A stretch of DNA of 64,000 nucleotides, taken from Allobosea sp. Root381 (GTDB lineage Bacteria > Pseudomonadota > Alphaproteobacteria > Rhizobiales > Beijerinckiaceae). The DNA lies in assembly GCF_001429395.1 (NCBI RefSeq), contig NZ_LMJT01000041.1, positions 324,062 to 388,061 of the forward strand, written 5' to 3'. This document shows, piece after piece, positions 32,939 to 46,327 of this stretch (positions within the stretch are counted from its first letter, which is position 1; every line of letters begins with the position of its first letter). The position numbers and the translations under genes were made by a program. The notes under the pieces are model-generated. The model was not told where the DNA came from, did not search any database, and was given only the letters and a program-made list of their open reading frames with translations.

Positions 32939-34618
32939 ATGGGGGCGCCCTTGCGCAACTGGCTGATCGGCTCTGCACTCGCCGCGCTCGTCCTGGGAGG
33001 CGGCTACTGGACATTGCGGCCGAGCGGCGGCACCGCCTCCGAAACCGCCTATCGCATGGCGAGCGTCGACCGCGGTCAGATCACCGCCGCCGTTCGCGCC
33101 ACAGGCACGCTGACGCCGGTGACGACCGTTCTGGTCGGCTCGCAGCTTTCCGGCCAGATCGTCGAGATCCTCGCCGACTACAACTCGCAGGTGAAGGCCG
33201 GGCAGGTCGTCGCCCGCCTCAACAGCGACCAGATCAGGACGCGGCGCGACGCCGCGCAGGCTGATCTTCAGCAGGCCCGGGCCGACCTCCTAGTCAAGCA
33301 GGCGCAGCTCGATCGCGCCCGCGTCGCCCGCACCAAGGCGGAATCGACCATCAAGGACATCGCCGCCCAGCGCGAGCGGACGAACGCCCAGCTCGCCGAC
33401 GCCAGGCGCACCTTCGACCGGCAGAACGAGCTCTTCAACCGCAACACCGGCTCGCAGCAGAATCTCGACACCGCCCGCACCCAAGTCGAGATCCAGACCG
33501 CGAGTCTCGCCTCAAATGAAGCGCAGATCGCCTCGGCCAAGGCCGAGCTCTCCGGGCTCGACGCCGACATCCTGCTCGCCGAAGGACAGGTGAAGTCGGG
33601 CAAGGCCGCGATCTCGCAGCGCGACGCCAAGCTCAGGGATATCCTGATCGACCTCGAGCGCACCGATATCCGCTCGCCGGTGGACGGCGTCGTGGTCCAG
33701 CGCCAGGTCGATCTCGGCCAGACGGTCGCGGCCTCGCTGTCGACGCCGACGCTGTTCCAGATCGCGCAGGACCTGCGCATCATCGACATCTATGCGAATG
33801 TCGACGAGGCTGATGTCGGCCGGCTCAAGACCGGGCAGCCGGTTTCCTTCACCGTCAACGCCTATCCGAACCGCAGCTTCGAGGGCCGCGTCGAGATGGT
33901 GCGCCTCGGCGCGCAGACGATCCAGAACGTCGTCACCTATACCGGCGTCATCCGCGTCGAGAACGCCGACATGGCGCTGCTGCCCGGCATGACCGCCAAT
34001 CTCCAGGTGGTGACCGAGGACCGCCGCGACGTGCTGCGCATCGCCAATGCGGCGCTGCGTTTCCGCCCGCCCGGCGCTGCCGCGAACGCGCCGGCCGCAA
34101 CCGCCCCCCAAACGCCGATGGCGCGCCAGGGCGGCCGCGGCGGCGCGGCAGGCGCAGCCTTCCGCGAGCGCATCGAGACAGAGCTGCAGCCGACGCCGGA
34201 GCAGAAGCAGGCGATCGCGACGTTGCTGGAGGAGCGCCGCGCCGGCGCCCGCGAGGCCATGGCCGGCCTGTCCGAGGAGGAACGCCGCGCCGCCTTCCGC
34301 AGCGCCCGCACCGAGATGCTCGCGAAGATCGCCGGCGTGCTCGATCCCGAGCGCCGGGCGAAATTCGAGGCGATGATGCAGGAAGGCCGTGGCGCGTCGC
34401 GGCAACAGGGCACGCCGGGGCGCGTCTACGTGATCGGCGAGGATGGCCAGCCTCAGGCCGTGCCGGTGATGCTCGGCTCGACGGACGGCGCCTATACCGA
34501 GCTCGTCTCTGGCGAGGTTAAGGAAGGCCAGGCGTTGGTGGTCGGCGGCGGCCCGCGGCCGACCACCGCTCCCGCCACGACCGGTGGACCGCCGGTCCGC
34601 GGCCCGCGGCTGTTCTGA
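32939..34618 (+). CDS. macA: Periplasmic adaptor of MacAB-type efflux pump, with Spy-like helical insertion
   Basis: 559 residues from ATG 32939 (an earlier in-frame ATG at 32897 is possible). The N-terminal helix (LIGSALAALVLGGGYW) anchors the protein; then come the lipoyl half (VKAGQVVARL), a long coiled-coil hairpin rich in Ala/Gln/Asp (about 100-220), the second lipoyl half (DIRSPVDGVVVQRQVD) and the beta-barrel. Unlike standard MacA, residues of about 409-480 form an extra helical block (TPEQKQAIATLLEERR ... VLDPERRAKFEAMMQE) resembling the LTxxQ repeats of Spy/CpxP chaperones. The C-terminal membrane-proximal strand follows (VYVIGEDGQPQAVPVML). It is upstream of the MacB-type ATPase and permease genes. 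Substrate unknown. Confidence 0.88.
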   Translation: MGAPLRNWLIGSALAALVLGGGYWTLRPSGGTASETAYRMASVDRGQITAAVRATGTLTPVTTVLVGSQLSGQIVEILADYNSQVKAGQVVARLNSDQIRTRRDAAQADLQQARADLLVKQAQLDRARVARTKAESTIKDIAAQRERTNAQLADARRTFDRQNELFNRNTGSQQNLDTARTQVEIQTASLASNEAQIASAKAELSGLDADILLAEGQVKSGKAAISQRDAKLRDILIDLERTDIRSPVDGVVVQRQVDLGQTVAASLSTPTLFQIAQDLRIIDIYANVDEADVGRLKTGQPVSFTVNAYPNRSFEGRVEMVRLGAQTIQNVVTYTGVIRVENADMALLPGMTANLQVVTEDRRDVLRIANAALRFRPPGAAANAPAATAPQTPMARQGGRGGAAGAAFRERIETELQPTPEQKQAIATLLEERRAGAREAMAGLSEEERRAAFRSARTEMLAKIAGVLDPERRAKFEAMMQEGRGASRQQGTPGRVYVIGEDGQPQAVPVMLGSTDGAYTELVSGEVKEGQALVVGGGPRPTTAPATTGGPPVRGPRLF

Positions 34619-34648
34619 ACGCGATGTCGGCCATACCAGCCCTCTCCT

Positions 34649-34780
34649 GTCATTCCGGGGCGGCCCAACGGGCCGAACCCGGAACCCATGACGGGGTGAG
34701 CCCAAAGCCACGCTCGGTCGCTCATGCTCGCCCGGTCGTAGGTTCCGGGTTCGCCGCTGCGCGGCGCCCCGGAATGACAG
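34649..34780. repeat. Palindromic intergenic repeat, family B (full copy)
   Basis: A 132-bp palindrome. The left arm starts TGTCATTCCGGGGCGGCCC and continues GGCCGAACCCGGAACC; the right arm has GGTTCCGGGTTCGCC and ends GCGCCCCGGAATGACA. It fills the macA-macB gap, ending one base before the GGAGGG ribosome-binding site of macB. Confidence 0.85.
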
Positions 34781-34796
34781 CGGAGGGCAAGTCGCC

Positions 34797-35560
34797 ATGC
34801 CCCTGATCGAAGCCCGCGAGCTCTCCCGCGTCTACGACCTCGATTCCGGCCGCGTCACGGCGCTCGACCGGGTGTCACTCGCCATCGAGGCCGGCGATCT
34901 CGTCGCGGTGATGGGGCCGTCCGGCTCCGGCAAGTCGACCTTCATGAACCTGATCGGCTGCCTCGACCGGCCGACGGGCGGGCATTACCGGCTGGACGGC
35001 GTCGCGGTCGAAAGCCTGAGCGGCGACGGGCTGGCGGAACTGCGCAACCGCAAGCTCGGCTTCGTCTTCCAGCAGTTCAACCTGCTGCCGCGGGTCGATG
35101 CCTGCGCCAATGTCGAGCTGCCGATGCTCTATGCCGGCGCCGACCGTAAGGTCCGCCGCGAACGGGCGCTGGCGGCGCTCGGCCGCGTCGGCCTCGCCGA
35201 GCGCGCCCATCATCGCCCGATGCAGCTGTCCGGCGGCCAGCAGCAGCGCGTCGCCATCGCCCGCGCGCTCGTCAACGAACCGCGCCTGCTGCTCGCCGAC
35301 GAGCCGACGGGTGCACTCGACAGCCGCACCGCACTGGAAATCCTCGCCCTCTTCCAGGACCTCAACCGTGAGGGCGTCACCGTCGTGCTCGTCACCCATG
35401 ACGCCGAGGTGGCGCGGCATGCGCGCCGCGTCATCCGCTTCCGCGACGGACATCTGCTCAGTGACCAGCGCCAAGAGCCGGCCGATGCCCGCGCCGCGCT
35501 GGCGGCGCTCGATGCCGGCATCTTGCCTGACGCCGAGATCTTGCAACCGGAGGCCGCCGC

Positions 35561-35564
<4 letters not shown>
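34797..35564 (+). CDS. macB: MacB-type ABC transporter ATP-binding protein
   Basis: A 255-residue ATPase of the LolD/MacB class. Walker A GPSGSGKST (40-48), signature LSGGQQQRVAIARALV (from about 143), Walker B LLLADEPTGALD and the H-loop VLVTHDAEVARHA. In E. coli MacB the ATPase and permease are one polypeptide; here they are split, with the permease starting in the ATGA overlap. GGAGGG about 10 nt before the start codon lies just outside a long palindrome, so RNA folding could affect its translation. Confidence 0.93.
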
Positions 35565-36793
<1,229 letters not shown>

Positions 36794-36855
36794 CCATCGA
36801 ACTTGTGCGTCGCGAAAAGGGACGCTTAATCACTCCTGCATAGCGTCGAGCCGTA

Positions 36856-37815
36856 GTGGCGATTCGGTCGTGCCGAGGGCATCCTTTGAATGGCAATCCA
36901 AGTGCAGCGCTCGCAGCGAGCCGCCTCTACGATCGGGCCTTGGCCGGCCTCGGCGGCACATGGGCCTGCGACCTCTCCAGTCAGGTCTTGACCTGGAGCG
37001 AGGGCGTCTATGACCTCTTCGGCCTGCGGCGCGGGTCGGGGCTGCAGCGCGCGGCGACGCTGGACCATTACCAGAGCCAGAGCCGCGGCGAGATGGAACG
37101 GCACCGTGCCGAGGCCATCCGCACCGGCAAGGGCTTCGCTCTCGACTGCCAGATCCGCTCGAACGGCCAGAGCCGCTGGATGCGCCTGCGCGTCGGCGTC
37201 GGCTACGAGCACGGACGACCGATCCACATTTTCGGCACCAAGCAGGACGTCACCGCCGAGAAGGCGATGTGGGACGGGCTGGTCACGCTGGTCGGCAACG
37301 ATCCGCTGACCGGGCTCGCCAACCGGCGCGCCTTCGAGGACGCGCTGCGCGAACTCAGCCGCCATGCGGGCAGTTCCCACGGTTTCGCCCTGGCGGTGAT
37401 CTCCATCGATGATTTCGAGGCCATTCGCGACCAGCACGATTTCGCCGGCGCGCAGGCCTGCCTGCGCTGCATCGGCGAGCGCCTCGGCCGGCTCTTCCCG
37501 GACGCCGTCCTCGTCTCACGCATCGGGGGCAGCGAATTCGCCTTGCTGCTGCAGGCGCCCGCCGGTGCCGGTTCGCTTGCCGCGACGCTTCAGGCCGCCC
37601 ATAGCCTGCTGGCCCGGCCGGTGCCGCAACGGGGGCCGGCCATCGGTATCGGCGTCTCCATCGGGGCCACCATGATGAAGCCGAGCCATCGTCACGATCC
37701 GAAGAAGCTCTTCGCCGAGGCGGATGCAGCTCTCTACGTCGCGAGGGCCGCCGGCTACAATCGGCTCCGGGTATTCGACGGAATGATCGCCACGCGGGTC
37801 CCCGTCGTTCATTAG
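36856..37815 (+). CDS. PAS-GGDEF protein with degenerate GGSEF active site
   Basis: About 319 residues. A PAS-like sensor region (about 35-135, with WSEGVYDLFGL and WMRLRVGVGYEHGRPIHIFGTKQDVTAEK cut here as motifs only) precedes a diguanylate cyclase-type domain starting NDPLTGLANRRAFEDAL. The signature is GGSEF (about 224-228) instead of GGDEF/GGEEF, so cyclase activity is doubtful; it may bind c-di-GMP or GTP, or be a regulatory remnant. No transmembrane segments, so cytosolic. GTG 36856 is the listed start; TTG 36886, with GAGGG 5 nt upstream, is a credible alternative. Confidence 0.82.
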   Translation: MAIRSCRGHPLNGNPSAALAASRLYDRALAGLGGTWACDLSSQVLTWSEGVYDLFGLRRGSGLQRAATLDHYQSQSRGEMERHRAEAIRTGKGFALDCQIRSNGQSRWMRLRVGVGYEHGRPIHIFGTKQDVTAEKAMWDGLVTLVGNDPLTGLANRRAFEDALRELSRHAGSSHGFALAVISIDDFEAIRDQHDFAGAQACLRCIGERLGRLFPDAVLVSRIGGSEFALLLQAPAGAGSLAATLQAAHSLLARPVPQRGPAIGIGVSIGATMMKPSHRHDPKKLFAEADAALYVARAAGYNRLRVFDGMIATRVPVVH

Positions 37816-37843
37816 AGCGCGCTGATTTTGCACGAGACCGGGT

Positions 37844-37981
37844 CGTCTTTCCGGGGCTTCGCGTCAGCGAAGAGCCCGGAACCCAGAACCGATGCCGCTT
37901 CCGCGAAGAGCGTGCCCTGTCCATGAGCCAAGCGATCAAGCGCATCGGTTCCGGGCTCAGGCCTGCAGCCCGCCCGGAAGG
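37844..37981. repeat. Degenerate palindromic repeat, family B
   Basis: The left side has CGTCTTTCCGGGGCTTCGCG and GAGCCCGGAACC; the right side has GCATCGGTTCCGGGCTC. The arms match except for a short insertion (CCCAGA) on the left. It occupies most of the convergent gap between the GGDEF and GNAT genes and may act as a two-sided transcript end. Confidence 0.55.
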
Positions 37982-38039
37982 ACCGGTATATCGTCAGGAA
38001 TCAGCCGGATCCAGGCGGTCGGCGCGGCCCTCCGCCGCT

Positions 38040-38462
38040 TCAGCCGAGCGTCTTGATGAAGGCGAGCTGCCCGTCGAGGCTGCGCCCCATGTCGTGCCAG
38101 CCATGCCGGCGGTAGAAGCGCTCGGCCCGCGTCCCTGCTCCCGTCGTCAGCCAGGCCTGGGCATGGCCCGCGCCCTTCAGGCGGGCCAGCGCCTCGTCCA
38201 GCAGCGCCCGGCCATGGCCCCGCCCTTCATGGCTCGGATCGACGAACAGCGCCCAGATGAAGCCGGTCTGGTGGTTGGCGCAGGCGAAGGCGACAACCTC
38301 GCCAGCCTCCTCGGCCACCAGGAAGATCGCGTGCTCGCGATACCAGCAGACCTCCTCAGGCGTGACCTTCGCGGGATCGCTGAGGACGTTCTCGCGCACG
38401 CCCATCCGGATCGCGTCGATGCGCGGCTGATCGGCGGGCGTCGCGGCACGGATCGTCGTCAT
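38040..38462 (-). CDS. GNAT-family N-acetyltransferase
   Basis: A 140-residue acetyltransferase of the GNAT fold. TIRAATPADQPRIDAIR is the usual first strand and helix, VAEEAGEVVAFACANHQT the core, and FVDPSHEGRGHGRALLDEAL the acetyl-CoA pyrophosphate-binding motif; AERFYRRHGWHDMG closes the domain. Substrate unknown. ATG 38462 lies 11 nt after the PhnA-domain gene on the same strand, with its GAGG ribosome-binding site at that stop codon, so the pair is co-transcribed. Confidence 0.9.
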   Translation of the reverse strand: MTTIRAATPADQPRIDAIRMGVRENVLSDPAKVTPEEVCWYREHAIFLVAEEAGEVVAFACANHQTGFIWALFVDPSHEGRGHGRALLDEALARLKGAGHAQAWLTTGAGTRAERFYRRHGWHDMGRSLDGQLAFIKTLG

Positions 38463-38473
38463 TCCGGCCGGCC

Positions 38474-38782
38474 TCAGCGCTTGCGCACGAATTCGGTCCG
38501 CAGCACCAGGCCGCGGATCGTGTCGTGACGGCAATCGATCTCCTCGGGGTCCTCGGTCAGCCGGATCAAGCGGATCACCGTGCCCTGCTTGAGGGTCTGG
38601 CCCGCGCCCTTGACCTTGAGGTCCTTGACCAGGACGACGGAATCGCCGTCGGCGAGGATATTGCCGGCGGCGTCCCGCACCTCGACGCGCGCCGCAGCGG
38701 CGGCCGCAGCCGCAACCTCCGAAGCCGGGCGCCACTCGCCCGTGGCCTCGTCATAGACGTAATCGTCGTCGGCCATGGCCAC
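38474..38782 (-). CDS. PhnA (YjdM) domain protein lacking the zinc ribbon
   Basis: 102 residues. The C-terminal two-thirds (NILADGDSVVLVKDLKVKG ... EEIDCRHDTIRGLVLRTEF) is a clear PhnA/YjdM SH3-like domain. The usual N-terminal zinc ribbon with its CxxC pairs is absent, replaced by an acidic start (DDDYVYDEATGEWRPASE) and an alanine run. Despite the family name, a direct role in phosphonate use is not established. It is followed by the GNAT gene. Confidence 0.88.
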   Translation of the reverse strand: MAMADDDYVYDEATGEWRPASEVAAAAAAAARVEVRDAAGNILADGDSVVLVKDLKVKGAGQTLKQGTVIRLIRLTEDPEEIDCRHDTIRGLVLRTEFVRKR

Positions 38783-38837
38783 TCCTTCGCAATCAGGAGA
38801 TGGCCATAGCGCCTGCGGCGCCGAAACGGAACCTCTC

Positions 38838-38929
38838 CGTCATTTGCGAGGAGCGCAGCGACGAAGCAATCCAGGGGGATTTGGCGCTCTGCCGCCCCTG
38901 GATTGCTTCGCTTGCGCTCGCAATGACGG
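38838..38929. repeat. Palindromic intergenic repeat, family A copy 3
   Basis: About 92 bp, outer arms CGTCATTTGCGAGGAGCG and CGCTCGCAATGACGG with inner GAAGCAATCCAG / CTGGATTGCTTCG. It begins 55 nt upstream of the PhnA-domain gene and ends 3 nt before the metH stop codon, so it may mark the metH transcript end. Confidence 0.85.
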
Positions 38930-38932
38930 TTG

Positions 38933-42688
<3,756 letters not shown>

Positions 42689-42724
42689 CGTCACGCTTTC
42701 ACCAATTTGATGCTCAGTCATTGC

Positions 42725-42813
42725 CGTCATTGCGAGGAGCGAAGCGACGAAGCAATCCAGGGCCGCGGAACGCTACGTCTTCCTGGATTGCTTCGCTTTC
42801 GCTCGCAATGACG
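42725..42813. repeat. Palindromic intergenic repeat, family A copy 4
   Basis: An 89-bp copy with CGTCATTGCGAGGAGCGAAG and CTTTCGCTCGCAATGACG outer arms. It fills the gap between metF and metH. Together with the copy at 38838 it brackets metH exactly. Confidence 0.85.
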
Positions 42814-42816
42814 AAT

Positions 42817-43728
42817 TCACTCCGCCGCAGCCGCCTGCGCCGCCGCTGCTTCAGGCTTGACCCCGACCAGATGGCAGATCGCATAGACCAGATCGGCCTT
42901 GTTCATCGTATAGAAATGCAGATCGGTCGCGCCGCGGTCGATCAGGTCGAGAGCCTGCTCGGCACAGACGGCGGCAGCCACCAGCCGCCGCGTCGCGGCA
43001 TCGTCCTCCAGACCCTCGAAGCGGTCTGCCAGCCATTGCGGCACGCTCGCCCCGGTCTTGCGGGCAAAATTCGCGGTCTGCCTGAAGTTCTGCACCGGCA
43101 CGATACCCGGCAGGATCGGAATATTGATGCCCTTTGCCCGGACGCGGTCGAGATAGCGGAAATAGACGTCGTTATCGAAGAAGAACTGGGTGATCGCGCG
43201 GGTCGCGCCGGCATCGACCTTCTTCTTCAGCGCGTCGATGTCGGCGTCGAGCGAGGCGGCCTCCGGATGCTTCTCCGGATAGGCCGAAACCGTGACCTCG
43301 AAATCGCCGATGCGCTTGAGGCCGGCGACGAGGTCAGAGGTCTGGTGATAGCCCTGCGGATGCGGCTCGTAGGCAGTGCCGAGACCGCCCGCAGGATCGC
43401 CGCGCAGCGCCACGACATGGCGCACCCCCGCCTCCCAATAGGCGCGGATGACCTCGTCCACCTCGGCGCAGGAGGCGGAGACGCAGGTCAGATGCGCGGC
43501 CGGCTTCAGGCCGGTCTCCTCGACCATGCGCTTGACGGTGGCGTGAGTGCGCTCGCGCGTCGACCCACCGGCGCCATAGGTCACCGAAACGAAGGAGGGG
43601 CCGAGCGGCTCGAGCCGGCGCACGCTCTCCCAGAGCGCGACCTCCATCTCCTCCGTCTTGGGCGGGAAGAACTCGAAGGACACTTTCGGGCGGCAGGAGC
43701 CGTGCCGGCTGGGGCGAAACGCGTTCAT
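42817..43728 (-). CDS. metF: 5,10-methylenetetrahydrofolate reductase MetF
   Basis: A 303-residue FAD-dependent TIM-barrel enzyme supplying 5-methyl-THF to MetH. It has the N-terminal VSFEFFPPKTEEMEVALW, the SVTYGAGGSTRERTHATV folate/FAD segment, LRGDPAGG and the late ITQFFFDNDVYFRYLDRVR. Length matches E. coli MetF (296). It overlaps the SahR-like regulator gene by 1 nt (TGATG), so it is almost surely in the same operon; the metH gene follows after a repeat. Confidence 0.97.
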   Translation of the reverse strand: MNAFRPSRHGSCRPKVSFEFFPPKTEEMEVALWESVRRLEPLGPSFVSVTYGAGGSTRERTHATVKRMVEETGLKPAAHLTCVSASCAEVDEVIRAYWEAGVRHVVALRGDPAGGLGTAYEPHPQGYHQTSDLVAGLKRIGDFEVTVSAYPEKHPEAASLDADIDALKKKVDAGATRAITQFFFDNDVYFRYLDRVRAKGINIPILPGIVPVQNFRQTANFARKTGASVPQWLADRFEGLEDDAATRRLVAAAVCAEQALDLIDRGATDLHFYTMNKADLVYAICHLVGVKPEAAAAQAAAAE

Positions 43729-44756
43729 CAGGCTACCTCTAGATTAGTCTGCCGCACGGGCGGGTCGGACTGGACGCGTCGGTCCGCGCCCCGCCACAGC
43801 ATGACCGGAAGCTGTCCGGAACGGCCGCCGGCAAGCGTGATTTCCTCGGACAGGTCGCAGGCAAGACCGACCTCGGCGAACCAGCCGGCGATCTGCGCCC
43901 GCGAGAAGCCGAGCCGGCGATGGGCATGCTCGGTGCGCAGGAATTCCATTTCATGCGGCGCGAAATCGACCACGATCAGCCGCCCGCCCGGAGCCAGCAT
44001 CGCAGCCGCCTCCCGCACCGCCCGCCCCGGATCGTCGAGGAAATGCAGCACCTGATGGATGATGACGACGTCGAAGGCGCCGCGCGGGAAGGGCAGCGCG
44101 TAGATGTCGCCCTGGCGCAGCTCGACGCGGGAAAGCCCCGCCTTCTCCAGATTCGCGCGCGCCACGGCCAGCATGGCGTGGTTGGCGTCGACGCCGATGG
44201 CGCGACCGAATTTCGGCGCGATGCGCTCCAGCATCCGCCCGGTCCCGGTGCCGAGATCGAGCAGGCCGCCCGGTGTGCCGTTGCCGACGGCGGCTTCCAC
44301 GGCCGCTTCCACCGCCTCGTCCGGCACATGCAGCGAGCGCAGCCGATCCCAATCGCGCGCGACGCTGGCGAAATAGCTCTGCGCCACCTCGGCCCGCGCC
44401 CCGCGCACCGCCGCGAGCCGCTCGCGATCGGCTGCGAGCACCGGGTCGGAACGGTCGAGCCAGGCGGCCAGCGAGGCGGCGAAGGCGCCGCCCGGCCCGG
44501 TCTCGTCGAGGCGGAAGAAGGCCCAGGCGCCCTCGCGCGAGCGCCGCACCAGCCCGGCCTCGGCCAGAAGCTTGAGATGGCGGGAGATGCGCGGCTGGGA
44601 CTGACCGAGGATGTCGGTCAGGTCCGACACCGACAATTCGCCTTCGGACAGCAGCGCCAGGATGCGCAGCCGCGTCTCCTCGCCCGCGGCCCGCAGGCCG
44701 GCAAGCAGAACATCCGAGGAGAGCGTGGTCGGCTGGCGCAAGTGCCCGAACTCCAT
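43728..44756 (-). CDS. ArsR-family regulator fused to SAM-dependent methyltransferase (SahR-like)
   Basis: 342 residues. An N-terminal ArsR winged helix (about 15-85, with SVSDLTDILGQSQPRISRHLK) is joined to a class I methyltransferase with LLDLGTGTGRMLERI (about 165-179) and VVIIHQVLHFLDDPGRAV. ArsR-type SahR regulators respond to S-adenosylhomocysteine and control methionine-cycle genes; the fused SAM/SAH-binding domain here would suit such a sensor, though catalysis is not shown. It heads the metF operon. A perfect palindrome lies 18 nt upstream of the start. No clear Shine-Dalgarno is seen before ATG 44756. Confidence 0.88.
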   Translation of the reverse strand: MEFGHLRQPTTLSSDVLLAGLRAAGEETRLRILALLSEGELSVSDLTDILGQSQPRISRHLKLLAEAGLVRRSREGAWAFFRLDETGPGGAFAASLAAWLDRSDPVLAADRERLAAVRGARAEVAQSYFASVARDWDRLRSLHVPDEAVEAAVEAAVGNGTPGGLLDLGTGTGRMLERIAPKFGRAIGVDANHAMLAVARANLEKAGLSRVELRQGDIYALPFPRGAFDVVIIHQVLHFLDDPGRAVREAAAMLAPGGRLIVVDFAPHEMEFLRTEHAHRRLGFSRAQIAGWFAEVGLACDLSEEITLAGGRSGQLPVMLWRGADRRVQSDPPVRQTNLEVA

Positions 44757-44773
44757 TCGTCAGGAAAAAAGAT

Positions 44774-44789
44774 ATAAAGATATCTTTAT
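44774..44789. promoter_or_regulatory. Palindromic operator upstream of the SahR-like gene
   Basis: ATAAAGATATCTTTAT is a perfect 16-bp palindrome 18-33 nt upstream of the regulator start. Its GATATC core fits ArsR/SahR-type sites controlling methionine-cycle genes. Autoregulation of the regulator-metF operon is the likely role. No copy is seen before metH. Confidence 0.7.
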
Positions 44790-44869
44790 GTCAGACACGG
44801 ATGCGACGCAAGCTCTATCTCGGCTGGTGGACCGTATCGGCTCCCGCTTCGACGCGCTCGAAAACGCCG

Positions 44870-46309
44870 TTAGGGACCACTCTCCACTCCGCCGCCACGC
44901 GACGGGGCTGCCTCCATGGCGCGCGCCAGAGCCCGGAACAGCCGAGGGTCGCCCGACTGCGCCACGTTGAAGCGGAGGAACCGGCTCGCGCTCTGCGACA
45001 GGCTGTAGACGTTGCCCGGCGCCAGCACGATGCCTTCCGCCAGCAATTGCCGGGCGATGGGGGCGGAATCCATCCCCTCCGGCAGGGCGCACCACAGGAA
45101 CATGCCGGCGCGCGGCTCTATCCAGGGCATGATGCCGAGCGCCTTCAGCCGCGACGCGGTCTCGCCCATGGCGGCTGCGAGCCTAGCGCGCAGACCGTCC
45201 ATGTATTTGCGATAACTGCCATCCCTGAGACAGGTCAGGACGAGTTCGGCCGCGAGCCGCCCGGTCCCGAAGGATGCGGCGATCTTCTGGTCGATCAGCG
45301 CCTCGATCCAGTCCGGCTGCGCCACGATGTAGCCGCAGCGAACGGAGGCCGAGAGGGATTTCGAGAAGCTGCCGATCTGGACCACCCGCTCAAGCCCGTC
45401 GAAGGCGGCGAGGCGTGGCGCCGGCTCCGGCTCGAAATCCGCGAAGATGTCGTCCTCGACGATGGTCAGCCCGTATTGTTCTGCGAGCTTCAGCACGCGA
45501 TGGGCGACGACCGGCGAGAGCGTCGCGCCCGTCGGGTTGTGGAGGGCGGAATTCGTGACGTAGAGCCGCGGGCGCTGCTCGGCCAGTACCTGCTCGAACA
45601 CGCCCGTATCCGGCCCCTGAGGCGTGTAGGGCACCCCGACAATGCGCACCCGATGCGCCCTGAGCAGGGCGTGGAAGTTGAAATAGCAGGGATCGTCGAC
45701 GAGCACGGTGTCGCCCGGCTCGACCAGGAAGCGGCAGACGAGATCCAGCGCCTGCGTGCCGGACTCCGCCAGCATGATCCGGTCCGGCCCCGCCTCGATG
45801 CCATGCACCGCCAGGCGGCGGCCGAGAACCTGGCGCAGCGGCAGCAGGCCGAGCGGCGTGCCGTAGTCACCCAGCGTCTCCGCCGGCGCACGCGCGAGCG
45901 TCCGCAGCGCCCGCCTCAGGCTGTCCTGCGGCAGCCATTCCGGCGGCAGCCAGCCGCAACCCGGCTTGAGCACGCCCTCGCCGGCATCGAGCGACTGGCG
46001 CGAGACCCAGAACGGATCGACCGCACGCTCGAGCTTCGGCCCGAGATCGGCCAGCGAGAACGGCGGCGCATGGCCAGCGACGTAGAAGCCGGAACCCCGT
46101 CGCGCCAGGATCACGCCCTCCGCAGCGAGACGGTCATAGGCTTCCACCACGGTGGATTTCGACACCGCCATCGTCTCGGCAAAGCTGCGGATCGAAGGCA
46201 GCTTGGCGCCGGAAGCCAGCGTGCGCCCAGCGATGCGGGCCCGGATCGCGGCCATGACGCGATCGACGCGCGTGCCACCCAGCCGTTCAGATCCGTCGCC
46301 TCGCAACAT
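44870..46309 (-). CDS. MocR-type GntR/aminotransferase transcriptional regulator
   Basis: 479 residues from ATG 46309, which has GGAGG 8 nt upstream; ATG 46342 is a weaker in-frame alternative. An N-terminal GntR winged helix (about 15-75, with LPSIRSFAETMAVSKSTVVEAYDRL) is fused to a fold-type I aminotransferase domain. The PLP lysine is probably in IGSFSKSLSASVRCGY, with ALHNPTGATLSP and VEDDIFADFE as cofactor-binding segments. MocR proteins use PLP or an amino compound as signal. It is divergent from an EamA exporter gene, a usual target, and a 26-bp palindrome lies between them. Confidence 0.92.
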   Translation of the reverse strand: MLRGDGSERLGGTRVDRVMAAIRARIAGRTLASGAKLPSIRSFAETMAVSKSTVVEAYDRLAAEGVILARRGSGFYVAGHAPPFSLADLGPKLERAVDPFWVSRQSLDAGEGVLKPGCGWLPPEWLPQDSLRRALRTLARAPAETLGDYGTPLGLLPLRQVLGRRLAVHGIEAGPDRIMLAESGTQALDLVCRFLVEPGDTVLVDDPCYFNFHALLRAHRVRIVGVPYTPQGPDTGVFEQVLAEQRPRLYVTNSALHNPTGATLSPVVAHRVLKLAEQYGLTIVEDDIFADFEPEPAPRLAAFDGLERVVQIGSFSKSLSASVRCGYIVAQPDWIEALIDQKIAASFGTGRLAAELVLTCLRDGSYRKYMDGLRARLAAAMGETASRLKALGIMPWIEPRAGMFLWCALPEGMDSAPIARQLLAEGIVLAPGNVYSLSQSASRFLRFNVAQSGDPRLFRALARAMEAAPSRGGGVESGP

Positions 46310-46327
46310 CCGTACTGCCTCCGAGAG

